This document shows positions 32,075 to 39,699 of a stretch of 39,699 bases of DNA, in pieces. The position numbers and the translations under genes are program-made. The stretch is taken from contig CAJOQL010000060.1 of the NCBI GenBank assembly GCA_905236935.1, positions 1-39,699 of the forward strand, in the 5' to 3' direction. Position 1 is the stretch's first letter, and each line of letters opens with the position of its first letter. The DNA is from an uncultured Bacilli bacterium (lineage in GTDB: Bacteria; Bacillota_I; Bacilli_A; RF39; UBA660). The notes beneath the pieces are model-generated. The model ran no database searches. It worked only from the letters and a program-made list of their open reading frames with translations, and had not been told where the DNA came from.

Positions 32075-34016
32075 AATTTACCATATTTTCAATTGGTTCA
32101 TCAATTTCATTTTCTTCTTTATTTTCTTCTATTTGTTTTTCATCTTCTTTAATATCTTCAGTATGAATATTTTTACAAACATTAATAGTTAAACTAGTTA
32201 TATTATTTACTAGCGTACCACTATGAATATTTTGATCTATAACTGAATCATTAACACAACTATTACTTTCTGTATAATTCTTAATAACACTAATACCTCT
32301 CTCATTAGCCCAAGAATCAACATAACTAGCATTCTTATCTTTAAAATTAGGCATTGTCTCATTTCTTTTAACACTATAATAATTTTTACCAATTACTGGA
32401 ACTTGATATGGTTCATTAACTGAAAAATTAAATTCTTTTATCATCTTAGGTTTAACAATTTCTAAATTTTCTTTCATAGCAGTTTTAATCTCTTCAAGTG
32501 ATTCCTCATAATACTGATAAGTATAAAGATTAGAACCATATAAATAAAGATATAAATCATAACCAGATAAATAAGTTCTTTGAATATTTATTAATTCATT
32601 ATCAGCTAAATTATTATTTAATAAAGCATTCTTAGCAACATTATAAAAATTTAAAATTTGTTTAGTAGCCATATTAGTATCTATATTGTTAGCTATTGCA
32701 TTTAAAACTTTATAAAGAGTATTTATATCTCTTATATTTTTGGCTTTATTTGCAATCGCAGTAACTACTGCTTGTTGATGTTCAATTCGTTTAAAATCAG
32801 ATAGAGCATATTGATGTCTATTTCTAGAATAAGCAAGAGCTTGTTCTCCATTTAAAGTAACATTTTCTCCAACTGGAACAAATACTAACTTATCACCAAA
32901 TTCACGATTAGAGTTTTGCTCACATATTTGATCTTTACAATCCCAACCAGCATTTTTCTTAAAATCTGGTTTATCAGTTGTAACCGTAATTCCACCTAAA
33001 GCTTCTACTAAAGATACAACTCCTTTAAAATTAATTTTAACATAATAATCAATTGGCACATCAACTAAATTTTGGACCGTATCAATCATACATTTAGTTC
33101 CATAACCAGCTGCTGAATTTATTTTAAAACTCTTATTATTATTACAAGCTATTGGTACATAAGTATCTCTAGGAACACTAAATACAGTAGCTGATAACGT
33201 TTTAGGATTAAAAGATATTAACATTATTGAATCTCCATTAAAAGCTGCATTATTAGAAAGCCCATCAAATTCAGAATCAACTCCTAAAAGTAAGACAGTA
33301 AATGGTTCTGTAATATCTTTATTAGTTGAAGAAACCATATCTTGATTATCTAACTTTTTACTGTAAGTATCCACAACTACTGTGTCAGCTTTAATATTAG
33401 TAAACTTTTCATTTTCTGAATACTTAATCGCATAATTTGCAGTTATAAAACAAGCATCTTCCTTTTTATCATATAAAGCATTTAAAAGTTCAATATCATT
33501 CTCATAATAAGTTAATTTATATTTAGCATCCTTATTAATCATATACTCTTGTGGAAGTTTATGACCTTCAATATCATTTTCATTTTTTAATAGACCTACA
33601 TTTTTAATTTCACCATCATTGCTAGCTAGCTTAATTAAATTAGTAGTATAAACTATCTTTTCTTTAGATATCTCACTTAAAACATTATAGGTTTTATTAA
33701 TATAATAATAGGCAAATCCATTTACACAAGTAAAAATTAAAGATAATATACTTAAAAATAATATAGTTTTATTCTTTTTAGTTATTAAAAATACTAGCCC
33801 ACCTAAAAAGTAAAATAAAAAATAGACTATAGCTAAAATAATAACAACTGCTCTAATAACACTTTCGATACCTTCTAATAAAATTAAACTATAAGTTAAA
33901 ACACCAATACTGATTAAGTAAACAATACTAATCAAATAAAACATATATCTATAAAAAGGCTTAGCTTTTTTTAACTTAATAAAAAGGTTTTTAAAACTTT
34001 TTCTTTTCCTTTTCAC
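32073..34016 (-). CDS. LytR-CpsA-Psr (LCP) family cell-wall polymer ligase
   Basis: About 647 residues. LCP enzymes transfer polymers such as teichoic acid from undecaprenyl diphosphate to peptidoglycan, outside the membrane. Three membrane segments occupy about residues 25-115, more than the single one typical of the family. Residues about 130-230 (LIKLASNDGEIKNVGLL, NDIELLNALYDKKEDACFI) resemble half of a solute-binding domain. The LCP core follows: VLLLGVDS, NGDSIMLISFNPKT, FSVPRDTYVPI, KINSAAGYG, VEALGGITV, LNGEQALAYSRNRH, DFKRIEHQQ. An ATG at 34037 would overlap the -10 TATAAT; the GTG at 34016 after AAGGGTGAT is the better start. It may be transcribed apart from the YfhO-LtaS gene upstream, which has its own terminator. 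Confidence 0.9.
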   Translation of the reverse strand: MKRKRKSFKNLFIKLKKAKPFYRYMFYLISIVYLISIGVLTYSLILLEGIESVIRAVVIILAIVYFLFYFLGGLVFLITKKNKTILFLSILSLIFTCVNGFAYYYINKTYNVLSEISKEKIVYTTNLIKLASNDGEIKNVGLLKNENDIEGHKLPQEYMINKDAKYKLTYYENDIELLNALYDKKEDACFITANYAIKYSENEKFTNIKADTVVVDTYSKKLDNQDMVSSTNKDITEPFTVLLLGVDSEFDGLSNNAAFNGDSIMLISFNPKTLSATVFSVPRDTYVPIACNNNKSFKINSAAGYGTKCMIDTVQNLVDVPIDYYVKINFKGVVSLVEALGGITVTTDKPDFKKNAGWDCKDQICEQNSNREFGDKLVFVPVGENVTLNGEQALAYSRNRHQYALSDFKRIEHQQAVVTAIANKAKNIRDINTLYKVLNAIANNIDTNMATKQILNFYNVAKNALLNNNLADNELINIQRTYLSGYDLYLYLYGSNLYTYQYYEESLEEIKTAMKENLEIVKPKMIKEFNFSVNEPYQVPVIGKNYYSVKRNETMPNFKDKNASYVDSWANERGISVIKNYTESNSCVNDSVIDQNIHSGTLVNNITSLTINVCKNIHTEDIKEDEKQIEENKEENEIDEPIENMVN

Positions 34017-34035
34017 ACTATCACCCTTATTTTCC

Positions 34036-34064
34036 ATTATACAACATATTTTTAAATTTATAAA
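34036..34064 (-). promoter_or_regulatory. Promoter of the LCP gene
   Basis: On the minus strand TTTATA, a 17-base spacer and TATAAT (34041-34036). The -10 overlaps the upstream ATG candidate, which argues for initiation at the downstream GTG. Confidence 0.55.
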
Positions 34065-34242
34065 TTATTATTTGCTTGTTATTTTTTAATTAACTATGCT
34101 ATTTTAGGTTTTGAGTAATAATATGTAAAAAAAGCATTCAGCAAATCAAGTATTTGTGCTATATTTGATGAAAATAACCATATAATAAATGGCAAAAAGG
34201 CTATTTAGAAATGCCTACTAAATTTAAAGAAGAAATAATAAC

Positions 34243-34277
34243 AAAAAATAAATCCCTAAACTAGAGATTTATTTTTT
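34243..34277 (-). terminator. Terminator of the YfhO-LtaS gene
   Basis: Perfect 12-bp stem (34243-34254 with 34266-34277), with further CTA/TAG pairing inside the loop. On the minus strand the stem ends in a T run. It overlaps the stop codon. Confidence 0.8.
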
Positions 34278-37200
34278 ATCGAAATAATCTGATTTAATGA
34301 CTGCATCATTTAAAAGCATTTTTCTTTTAACGATTAAATTATATTTTTCTAATTTTTGCATGCTTATATTTTTACCAGTAACATTTTCCCCATTAGCTAC
34401 ATAGCTTGAGCCATTATACCAAGAACCATCTGCAAAAAATACCAAAGGATCAAATTTATTATCAAGAATATCTCTTCCAATATAATTATTAGGATAATAT
34501 TCTATACCAAACAAATTTAAAATAGTAGGTAAAATATCTAACTGTGAATTTACACTCTTAATAGTATTTTTGACATTACCATTATTATATATCATAAATG
34601 GTGTATGATTAATTAAATTATTACTTGTTTCTTTATATTTATCTAATAAGCTCTTATTTTCTAAAGTATAAATATAATGATCTGAAAATAAGACAACTAC
34701 TGTATTATCAATCAAATTCTTATCTTTTAAATTTTGAATTAATAATTTAATAAAATCATCTGTTTCTTTTGCCTGAATACGTAAGCATTGTTCTTCCGTT
34801 AAACCTTTTTCATCAGTAAGAAGAGGACAAGTACCTTTTGTTGTTTTATAAGGCATATGGGCTGAATAAGTAATAATATAATCTACAAAAGGTTTATCCG
34901 TATTAAATAACTTTTCATTAAATACTTTATTATTTATAAGTTCAGTATCTTTCCAATATTCATAATTACTATACATCTTCAAATCCCTAAGCCCATTATA
35001 TGTTTCATAACCAAAAGCCTTATAATTAACTCCTCTTGAATAATACTCAGCTGAATTCATATGAAAAGCATTAACTGTATATCCTTCTTTTTTAAATAAA
35101 TTTGGTAGTGAATATGGATAAGCATTCTTACTAAATACATAAGCACTTTGATTATAATTATAAGCAGATGAATAACCAGTATTAACCATAAATTCTGAAT
35201 TAAAAGTTGAACCACCACCAGAAGTAAATGAATAATGATTAGTAAAATTAATTGAGTTACGTGAAATATAATAGAACTCTGGCATAATATTTTTATTAAG
35301 TAAAAATTCATCAATACTTTCAAGTTGAACTAAAATTAAATTTTTACCCTTAAATATACCTGTATATTTATTAGAACTAGCAACCTCAAGATTACTAAAA
35401 TTATCAATTAAAACATTTTTTTCTTCATCAGAAAGTTTACTTTTATCAACTAAATAATTAACTATAAAGTTACGAGTATTATATTCAAACAAACCAGATA
35501 CCATCATACTTTTATTATTATCATTATAAGAAGTGTATATAGTTCTAGCATTACGCCAATCATCCCACTCAACTTCTTTATTTTTATTACCCAATAATAT
35601 TGGTAATGATAATTCTACTAAAATAAATATTGTAATACAAACTAAAATGTTTATAGCTTTAATATTATTAACATGTTTTATTTCTTTAATACCTTTAACT
35701 GTAAATAAAATACTAACAATAAATGCTATAATGACCCAATATTTAATATTTGGAATAACACTATCAAAATAATCGGCACCTTCACCAGCAACAGATAAAA
35801 CACTATAATCAAAGAAAGTATTAAAATAAGAAAAATATACTGCATGAACTAAAAACATCGTAAGTTCAAAAATATAAAATATCAAATAAATTGTTTTACC
35901 AATCTTATTTCCTAAATGCTTAGTTAAATATAAAATCATTAATAACCAATTTATTGTAAATAAATTAGGAACTAAATAATACCAATGATAATAATTAATA
36001 GTTCGATTATAATAAATTCTTAAAGATAAATCTAAGATATATAATGATATAAACATTAAAACATATCCTTTATTATATCTAAAAAATTTAATCATTTTCT
36101 TACGTTTTTTATTTAAATATTTAACTAACAATTTAGCTTTTTTATTAATTAGCATTTTTTTATTTTGGTAAACTATTACTAGGATTAAAAGTATGACACC
36201 AAATGCAGAAGTTGCTACACCGTTAATTAAGTAAGGTGCACTATATCGAATTTCCACATTATGAGTTCCTTTAGTTATTTCAAAACCTAAAAATGCTCCA
36301 TCTACAATTTTATTATTAACAATCTCCCCATCAACATACACTTTAAAAGCATATTTTTCATATGGAATAGTAGTTTTAACATAGCCATCACTTTTAGCAT
36401 TTATTTTTCCAACAATTTTATCACTATTAAAGTTAGTTTGATCAATAATTAAAGCATCAAGATTATTATTTTTCCCTTTAATACTTCCATAATTTATCGT
36501 ATATAATTCAATATCACTAATATCATAATTACCTAAAGAAAAATTAATATCTAATTCATTAAACTTATCATTTGAAGAAATAACATATTCAAAAGTATTA
36601 TTATTGTTATTATATTTCCAATTATCACAAGATAATGCATTAGTAATTCCATTAATCTTAATATCTAAACTACAAGCATATCCTTCTTTAGCTTTATTCA
36701 TTTTAAACTTAACAATGAATATATCATTATTTATACTTTTATCTAATTTTATTTTTAAATATGCCTTTTTACCAGCATTTATTAAATAATGACCATTTTC
36801 ATTTTTATATTCAATATTATTTTTTTCTACTATTTTATAATTAGAATTGTACTTTATTACATTAGACTTATAAACATTATCTAAACTAGTATCTACTACA
36901 ATATAATTAAGTAAAGCATCAATTGTATAAGGATATGTCAACGTATCAAATTCTCTTTTACTCATAATCTTATTAGAAGCATATATTAAAGGAAATACAT
37001 CTTTATTTTCATATAATGAAATATCATCTATAGATTTAATTTTATTATATCCAATTAAAGCTTCACCTTTTGTAATTAAATACTTAGTTCCACTATAAAT
37101 ATTAAATAAAACATTACTAGTTTGAGTAACTGTTGTATTATCACGATTAATTATTTCATTTTGAAATACATTTCTTATAAAATTAAAATAGTTATTATTT

Positions 37201-38648
37201 GATAAAGAAGAATACATAGTACTAGTCAAATTATTAATATTATATATTTTATTTGTTGTAATTAAAGGATAATCTAAATAAGCTATGCGATATAAATTAT
37301 CTTTTTCTTCTATATTTGAAAGCTCTGCATAACTACTATTATTTATTTTATCTAATTCGTTTTTAGAAAAATAAGTTTCATTACAAGCACTTATTCCAAA
37401 AGAAATAATTGAAACAATAATAGTTGGTATAAATAACAAATAGTTAGTTTTTTTATAACTAATTAAAAGAGTAGAAATCATTAAAACTACATCAATAATA
37501 AGTAAATATATTGAATCATTTCCAATTCCTAAAATTATCAAAAATAATCCAATAATTACACTAATTTTCAATAAAACACTAGTTTCTATCTTTTTCTTAA
37601 CTAATTTATCAATAAACTCACTAACTAATATTAAACTAATAGGTAAAAAAGGTAAAAAACATTTTCCATCAATATACATTAAAGCATTTAATAAATAACT
37701 AGTTACAGGAAATATTACAATAATTGAAAAAATAATACTTAAAAATTTTAAACTTTTCTTATTACTAATAAATCCATTAATTATCCCTATTATATAAATA
37801 AAAGTAATTCCCCATGAATAATAATTATTATAAAAAGTATAACTAATATTATTTTGTGGTGATAGTAATTCTGCTAAAGTTATCGTACTAGTTAAAGTAG
37901 GAATTCTACCATTAATAAGAGCATATAATGTTGGAATTAATAAAGTTCCAGATATTAAAATAGATATAATTACAAAAATAATAATACTAATTAAAGGTTT
38001 TACTTTAAATTTCTTCTTTTCTAATAATTTAAAAATAGTATATACTCCAATTGCTAATATTCCATGAGCACTAAAATAATAACTAGTAAGAATTAATAAT
38101 GTAGTATATAAAATAAGAGGAATTGGTCTATCTTTTTCTAAATATAAATCAACACTTTTTAAAGCCCCAATCATAAATGGCATATAAATTACAAACATAA
38201 TATGTCGATGAAAATGATAACTAAATACCGCATTTAGCATAAAAATTAATGTACTTATAAAAGCTGTATTAGCTTCATACTTTTTTCTAGTCCAATTATA
38301 AAACATAACTACACTTGCTATATAAGATATTAATGATGCTGCTTGTATGTAAGTAGTCATTGAAATAAAAGGAAGTAAGTACGATATTAAAATAATGGGA
38401 CTAAATAATCCATAATAAGAAAAATTAAATATGTTTTGTCCCATTCCTAAATTAAATGCAAATGATGGAATGAGTTTACCTGAACTATAAAATAGTTTTC
38501 TAAAATAATCAGGAATTACTGCATGTTGATTAATCCAATCTATTTTAGAGCCAAAAACATTTCCCTTTAAATATATTACTAAAAAGTAACTAATTATAAA
38601 CACTATAAAAATGCTTATATAAATCCAATTTTTAGACATCTTCTTCAT
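34269..38648 (-). CDS. Giant fusion: YfhO-type GT-C membrane protein plus LtaS-type sulfatase-fold synthase
   Basis: A 1459-residue polytopic protein. Residues 1-840 match YfhO: a lumenal acidic-loop region near the N terminus (SKIDWINQHAVIPDYFRKLF), 12 or so membrane segments, an extracytoplasmic domain (about 430-820) and a closing membrane segment. Residues about 865-1040 add five membrane segments like LtaS. The C-terminal sulfatase domain (about 1100-1420) has Glu1110 in LESID, Thr1148 in GGGSTFNSEF (the catalytic-Thr position of LtaS) and Asp1323-His1324 in FSDHY. LtaS polymerises glycerol phosphate onto lipid; YfhO in Bacillus is implicated in glycosylating lipoteichoic acid. AAAGAGG lies 8 bases before the ATG. 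No frameshift or stop interrupts the junction. Confidence 0.88.
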   Translation of the reverse strand: MKKMSKNWIYISIFIVFIISYFLVIYLKGNVFGSKIDWINQHAVIPDYFRKLFYSSGKLIPSFAFNLGMGQNIFNFSYYGLFSPIILISYLLPFISMTTYIQAASLISYIASVVMFYNWTRKKYEANTAFISTLIFMLNAVFSYHFHRHIMFVIYMPFMIGALKSVDLYLEKDRPIPLILYTTLLILTSYYFSAHGILAIGVYTIFKLLEKKKFKVKPLISIIIFVIISILISGTLLIPTLYALINGRIPTLTSTITLAELLSPQNNISYTFYNNYYSWGITFIYIIGIINGFISNKKSLKFLSIIFSIIVIFPVTSYLLNALMYIDGKCFLPFLPISLILVSEFIDKLVKKKIETSVLLKISVIIGLFLIILGIGNDSIYLLIIDVVLMISTLLISYKKTNYLLFIPTIIVSIISFGISACNETYFSKNELDKINNSSYAELSNIEEKDNLYRIAYLDYPLITTNKIYNINNLTSTMYSSLSNNNYFNFIRNVFQNEIINRDNTTVTQTSNVLFNIYSGTKYLITKGEALIGYNKIKSIDDISLYENKDVFPLIYASNKIMSKREFDTLTYPYTIDALLNYIVVDTSLDNVYKSNVIKYNSNYKIVEKNNIEYKNENGHYLINAGKKAYLKIKLDKSINNDIFIVKFKMNKAKEGYACSLDIKINGITNALSCDNWKYNNNNNTFEYVISSNDKFNELDINFSLGNYDISDIELYTINYGSIKGKNNNLDALIIDQTNFNSDKIVGKINAKSDGYVKTTIPYEKYAFKVYVDGEIVNNKIVDGAFLGFEITKGTHNVEIRYSAPYLINGVATSAFGVILLILVIVYQNKKMLINKKAKLLVKYLNKKRKKMIKFFRYNKGYVLMFISLYILDLSLRIYYNRTINYYHWYYLVPNLFTINWLLMILYLTKHLGNKIGKTIYLIFYIFELTMFLVHAVYFSYFNTFFDYSVLSVAGEGADYFDSVIPNIKYWVIIAFIVSILFTVKGIKEIKHVNNIKAINILVCITIFILVELSLPILLGNKNKEVEWDDWRNARTIYTSYNDNNKSMMVSGLFEYNTRNFIVNYLVDKSKLSDEEKNVLIDNFSNLEVASSNKYTGIFKGKNLILVQLESIDEFLLNKNIMPEFYYISRNSINFTNHYSFTSGGGSTFNSEFMVNTGYSSAYNYNQSAYVFSKNAYPYSLPNLFKKEGYTVNAFHMNSAEYYSRGVNYKAFGYETYNGLRDLKMYSNYEYWKDTELINNKVFNEKLFNTDKPFVDYIITYSAHMPYKTTKGTCPLLTDEKGLTEEQCLRIQAKETDDFIKLLIQNLKDKNLIDNTVVVLFSDHYIYTLENKSLLDKYKETSNNLINHTPFMIYNNGNVKNTIKSVNSQLDILPTILNLFGIEYYPNNYIGRDILDNKFDPLVFFADGSWYNGSSYVANGENVTGKNISMQKLEKYNLIVKRKMLLNDAVIKSDYFDKK

Positions 38649-38674
38649 AGTTAAAACCTCTTTTTTATGATAAA

Positions 38675-38703
38675 ATTATAACATTTTAAAGACTAATAAA
38701 CAA
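38675..38703 (-). promoter_or_regulatory. Promoter of the YfhO-LtaS gene
   Basis: On the minus strand TTGTTT, a 17-base spacer and TATAAT (38680-38675), with TG one base upstream of the -10. Confidence 0.6.
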
Positions 38704-38747
38704 TCATAATAATTTTCTTTGCATAGAATACTTTGAAAGGGGAATTT

Positions 38748-39596
38748 ATTATAAAAACAAATACTGAATTTATAGCATATTTATATGATATTTTAAAAAG
38801 AAATACTGTATATATGTGGGGAGGATATGGTAAAATTGTAACCAATACTTTAATTAGTCAAAAGAAAAGACAATATCCATCACATTATCCAAGTGAAAAA
38901 GTTGCTTATTTAAAAACTTTAGTAGGAAAAGATTATTATTCTTATGACTGTTCTGGCTTAATTAAATCATATTGGATGAGTAATTTTGGTACTAAACCAG
39001 TTGTATACATGAAAAAATATGATAAAGATGCTTATGGAATAACTATTGGAAATGCTAGTAAGAAAGGAAGCATTAAAACACTACCGAATATTCCAGGAGT
39101 TTTACTATATATGAAAGGCCATTGTGGTATTTATCTAGGTAATGGTAAAGTTATAGAATGTACATCTAATGAAAAAATAAGTAAAAAGAAATGTGGTGGA
39201 GTATGTATTTCCAAACTATCTGCTAGACCTTGGACTAACTGGGCTGAATCTAAATGGTTAAGTTATCCAGATAATGAAAGTGGAAACGATAATAGTACGC
39301 CAACTAATAATTATTATATTGTAAAAAAAGGAGATACTTTAAGTGAAATAGCACTTAACTATCATACTACAGTTGATGAACTAGTAAGACTCAACAATAT
39401 TAAAAATCCTAATTTAATTAAAGTAGGCCAAAAAATCCTATTACCAAGTCAAATAAAATATGTTGTTCAAAAAGGAGATACACTTTCTAAAATAGCTAAA
39501 AAATATGACATTACTTGGCAAGAAATCTATGAAAAAAACAAAGATATAATTAAAAATCCTAATAAAATTTATCCAGGACAAATATTAACTATATAA
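38748..39596 (+). CDS. NlpC/P60 cysteine peptidase with two LysM domains, probable ATT start
   Basis: A 282-residue cell-wall hydrolase that would cut peptide stems in peptidoglycan. The NlpC/P60-like domain (1-175) has the catalytic Cys68 in YDCSGLIK and His125 in [15 protein letters not shown] Ser/Asn/Thr linker and two LysM domains (about 190-235 and 240-282, both with VxKGDTLS-type openings) follow. No ATG, GTG or TTG is correctly spaced: AAAGGGGAA (38736-38744) is followed by ATT ATA AAA ACA AAT ACT GAA, and homologues as I recall begin M-I-K-T-N-x-E, so ATT at 38748 fits. A TTG at 38733 lies upstream of the ribosome-binding site. No signal peptide, as with the other LysM amidase here. 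Confidence 0.8.
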   Translation: MIKTNTEFIAYLYDILKRNTVYMWGGYGKIVTNTLISQKKRQYPSHYPSEKVAYLKTLVGKDYYSYDCSGLIKSYWMSNFGTKPVVYMKKYDKDAYGITIGNASKKGSIKTLPNIPGVLLYMKGHCGIYLGNGKVIECTSNEKISKKKCGGVCISKLSARPWTNWAESKWLSYPDNESGNDNSTPTNNYYIVKKGDTLSEIALNYHTTVDELVRLNNIKNPNLIKVGQKILLPSQIKYVVQKGDTLSKIAKKYDITWQEIYEKNKDIIKNPNKIYPGQILTI

Positions 39597-39654
39597 ATTA
39601 GATGCTAGATTGTGAATATTAGTCAATGATGTGAAACATAAAAATTATAAAATG

Positions 39655-39681
39655 ACTTAGTTGCATAACTGAGTTTTTTTT
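39655..39681 (+). terminator. Terminator after the NlpC/P60 gene
   Basis: ACTTAGTT/AACTGAGT stem with one G-U pair (39655-39662 with 39667-39674), loop GCAT, then seven Ts. Confidence 0.8.
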
Positions 39682-39699
39682 ATGAATTAAGAAGTTTAA

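Noticed and set aside
34110..34268. Plus-strand fragment reading GYLEMPTKFKEEIITKNKSLN before a stop
   Set aside because: It looks slightly protein-like but has no start, is broken by stops upstream and overlaps the YfhO-LtaS terminator. Too short to call a pseudogene with confidence.
39631..39638. GTGAAACA, half of a parS-like palindrome
   Set aside because: The left half (TCAATGAT) matches the consensus TGTTTCAC at only about three of eight positions, and the site is 25 kb from parB, so it is probably chance.
1..39699. tRNA and rRNA genes
   Set aside because: I saw no GC-rich cloverleaf-like segment with T-loop consensus (GGTTCRANNCC) in the intergenic gaps. A tRNA search program would be decisive.

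Overview
The window is very AT-rich, densely packed DNA from a low-GC Gram-positive bacterium (Firmicutes/Bacilli). It encodes an LtaS-type lipoteichoic-acid synthase domain, a LytR-CpsA-Psr (LCP) protein, LysM cell-wall hydrolases, ParA/ParB of the Soj/Spo0J type, DUF951, and FtsH next to TilS. TGA is used as a stop (for example the AbgT gene ends in TGA and overlaps the next ATG) and Trp is TGG, so this is not the Mycoplasma code. An uncultured gut Bacilli lineage (RF39/Erysipelotrichales-like) is a reasonable guess, but it is inference. Many promoters carry an extended -10 (TGnTATAAT) with little or no -35.

Layout. 1-2.6 kb: end of a cell-wall amidase, an Abi_2/HEPN protein and an HtrA protease. 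2.7-9.1 kb: an ATP-grasp enzyme, two unknown small proteins, YchF, TilS and FtsH. 9.1-13.4 kb: accessory DNA with a small gene carrying a -1 slippery site, an Rpn-type nuclease with a 12-bp tandem repeat, a decayed intergenic region with large inverted repeats, and a 710-residue GLUG-repeat surface protein. 13.7-19.3 kb: a tight seven-gene operon parA-parB-mscS-DUF951-abgT-(dolichol/phytol kinase-like)-(DUF92). 19.4-20.8 kb: an MqsR-like toxin with a zinc-finger/HTH/Panacea antitoxin behind a promoter with a palindromic operator. 20.9-27.1 kb: a five-gene operon of a solute-binding+VWA protein, XpaC, a second solute-binding-like protein, TelA and a CbxX/CfxQ AAA ATPase. 27.1-31.5 kb: decayed genes, AIM24, and a RhuM cassette between 83-bp direct repeats, the second of which begins an amidase-4xLysM gene. 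31.6-39.7 kb: envelope genes: a small membrane protein, an LCP protein, a giant YfhO-LtaS fusion, and an NlpC/P60-LysM hydrolase that appears to start at ATT.

The most promising candidate for an under-described system is the 20.9-27.1 kb operon. It joins two membrane-anchored extracytoplasmic binding domains (one fused to a VWA domain with intact MIDAS residues) to XpaC, TelA and an AAA ATPase, with no ABC permease or ATPase. Also notable are the adjacent polyprenol-kinase-like and DUF92 genes (the bacterial equivalents of plant VTE5 and VTE6), the YfhO-LtaS fusion, and the toxin/Panacea-antitoxin pair. All functional statements come from reading the sequence; no database search was run.
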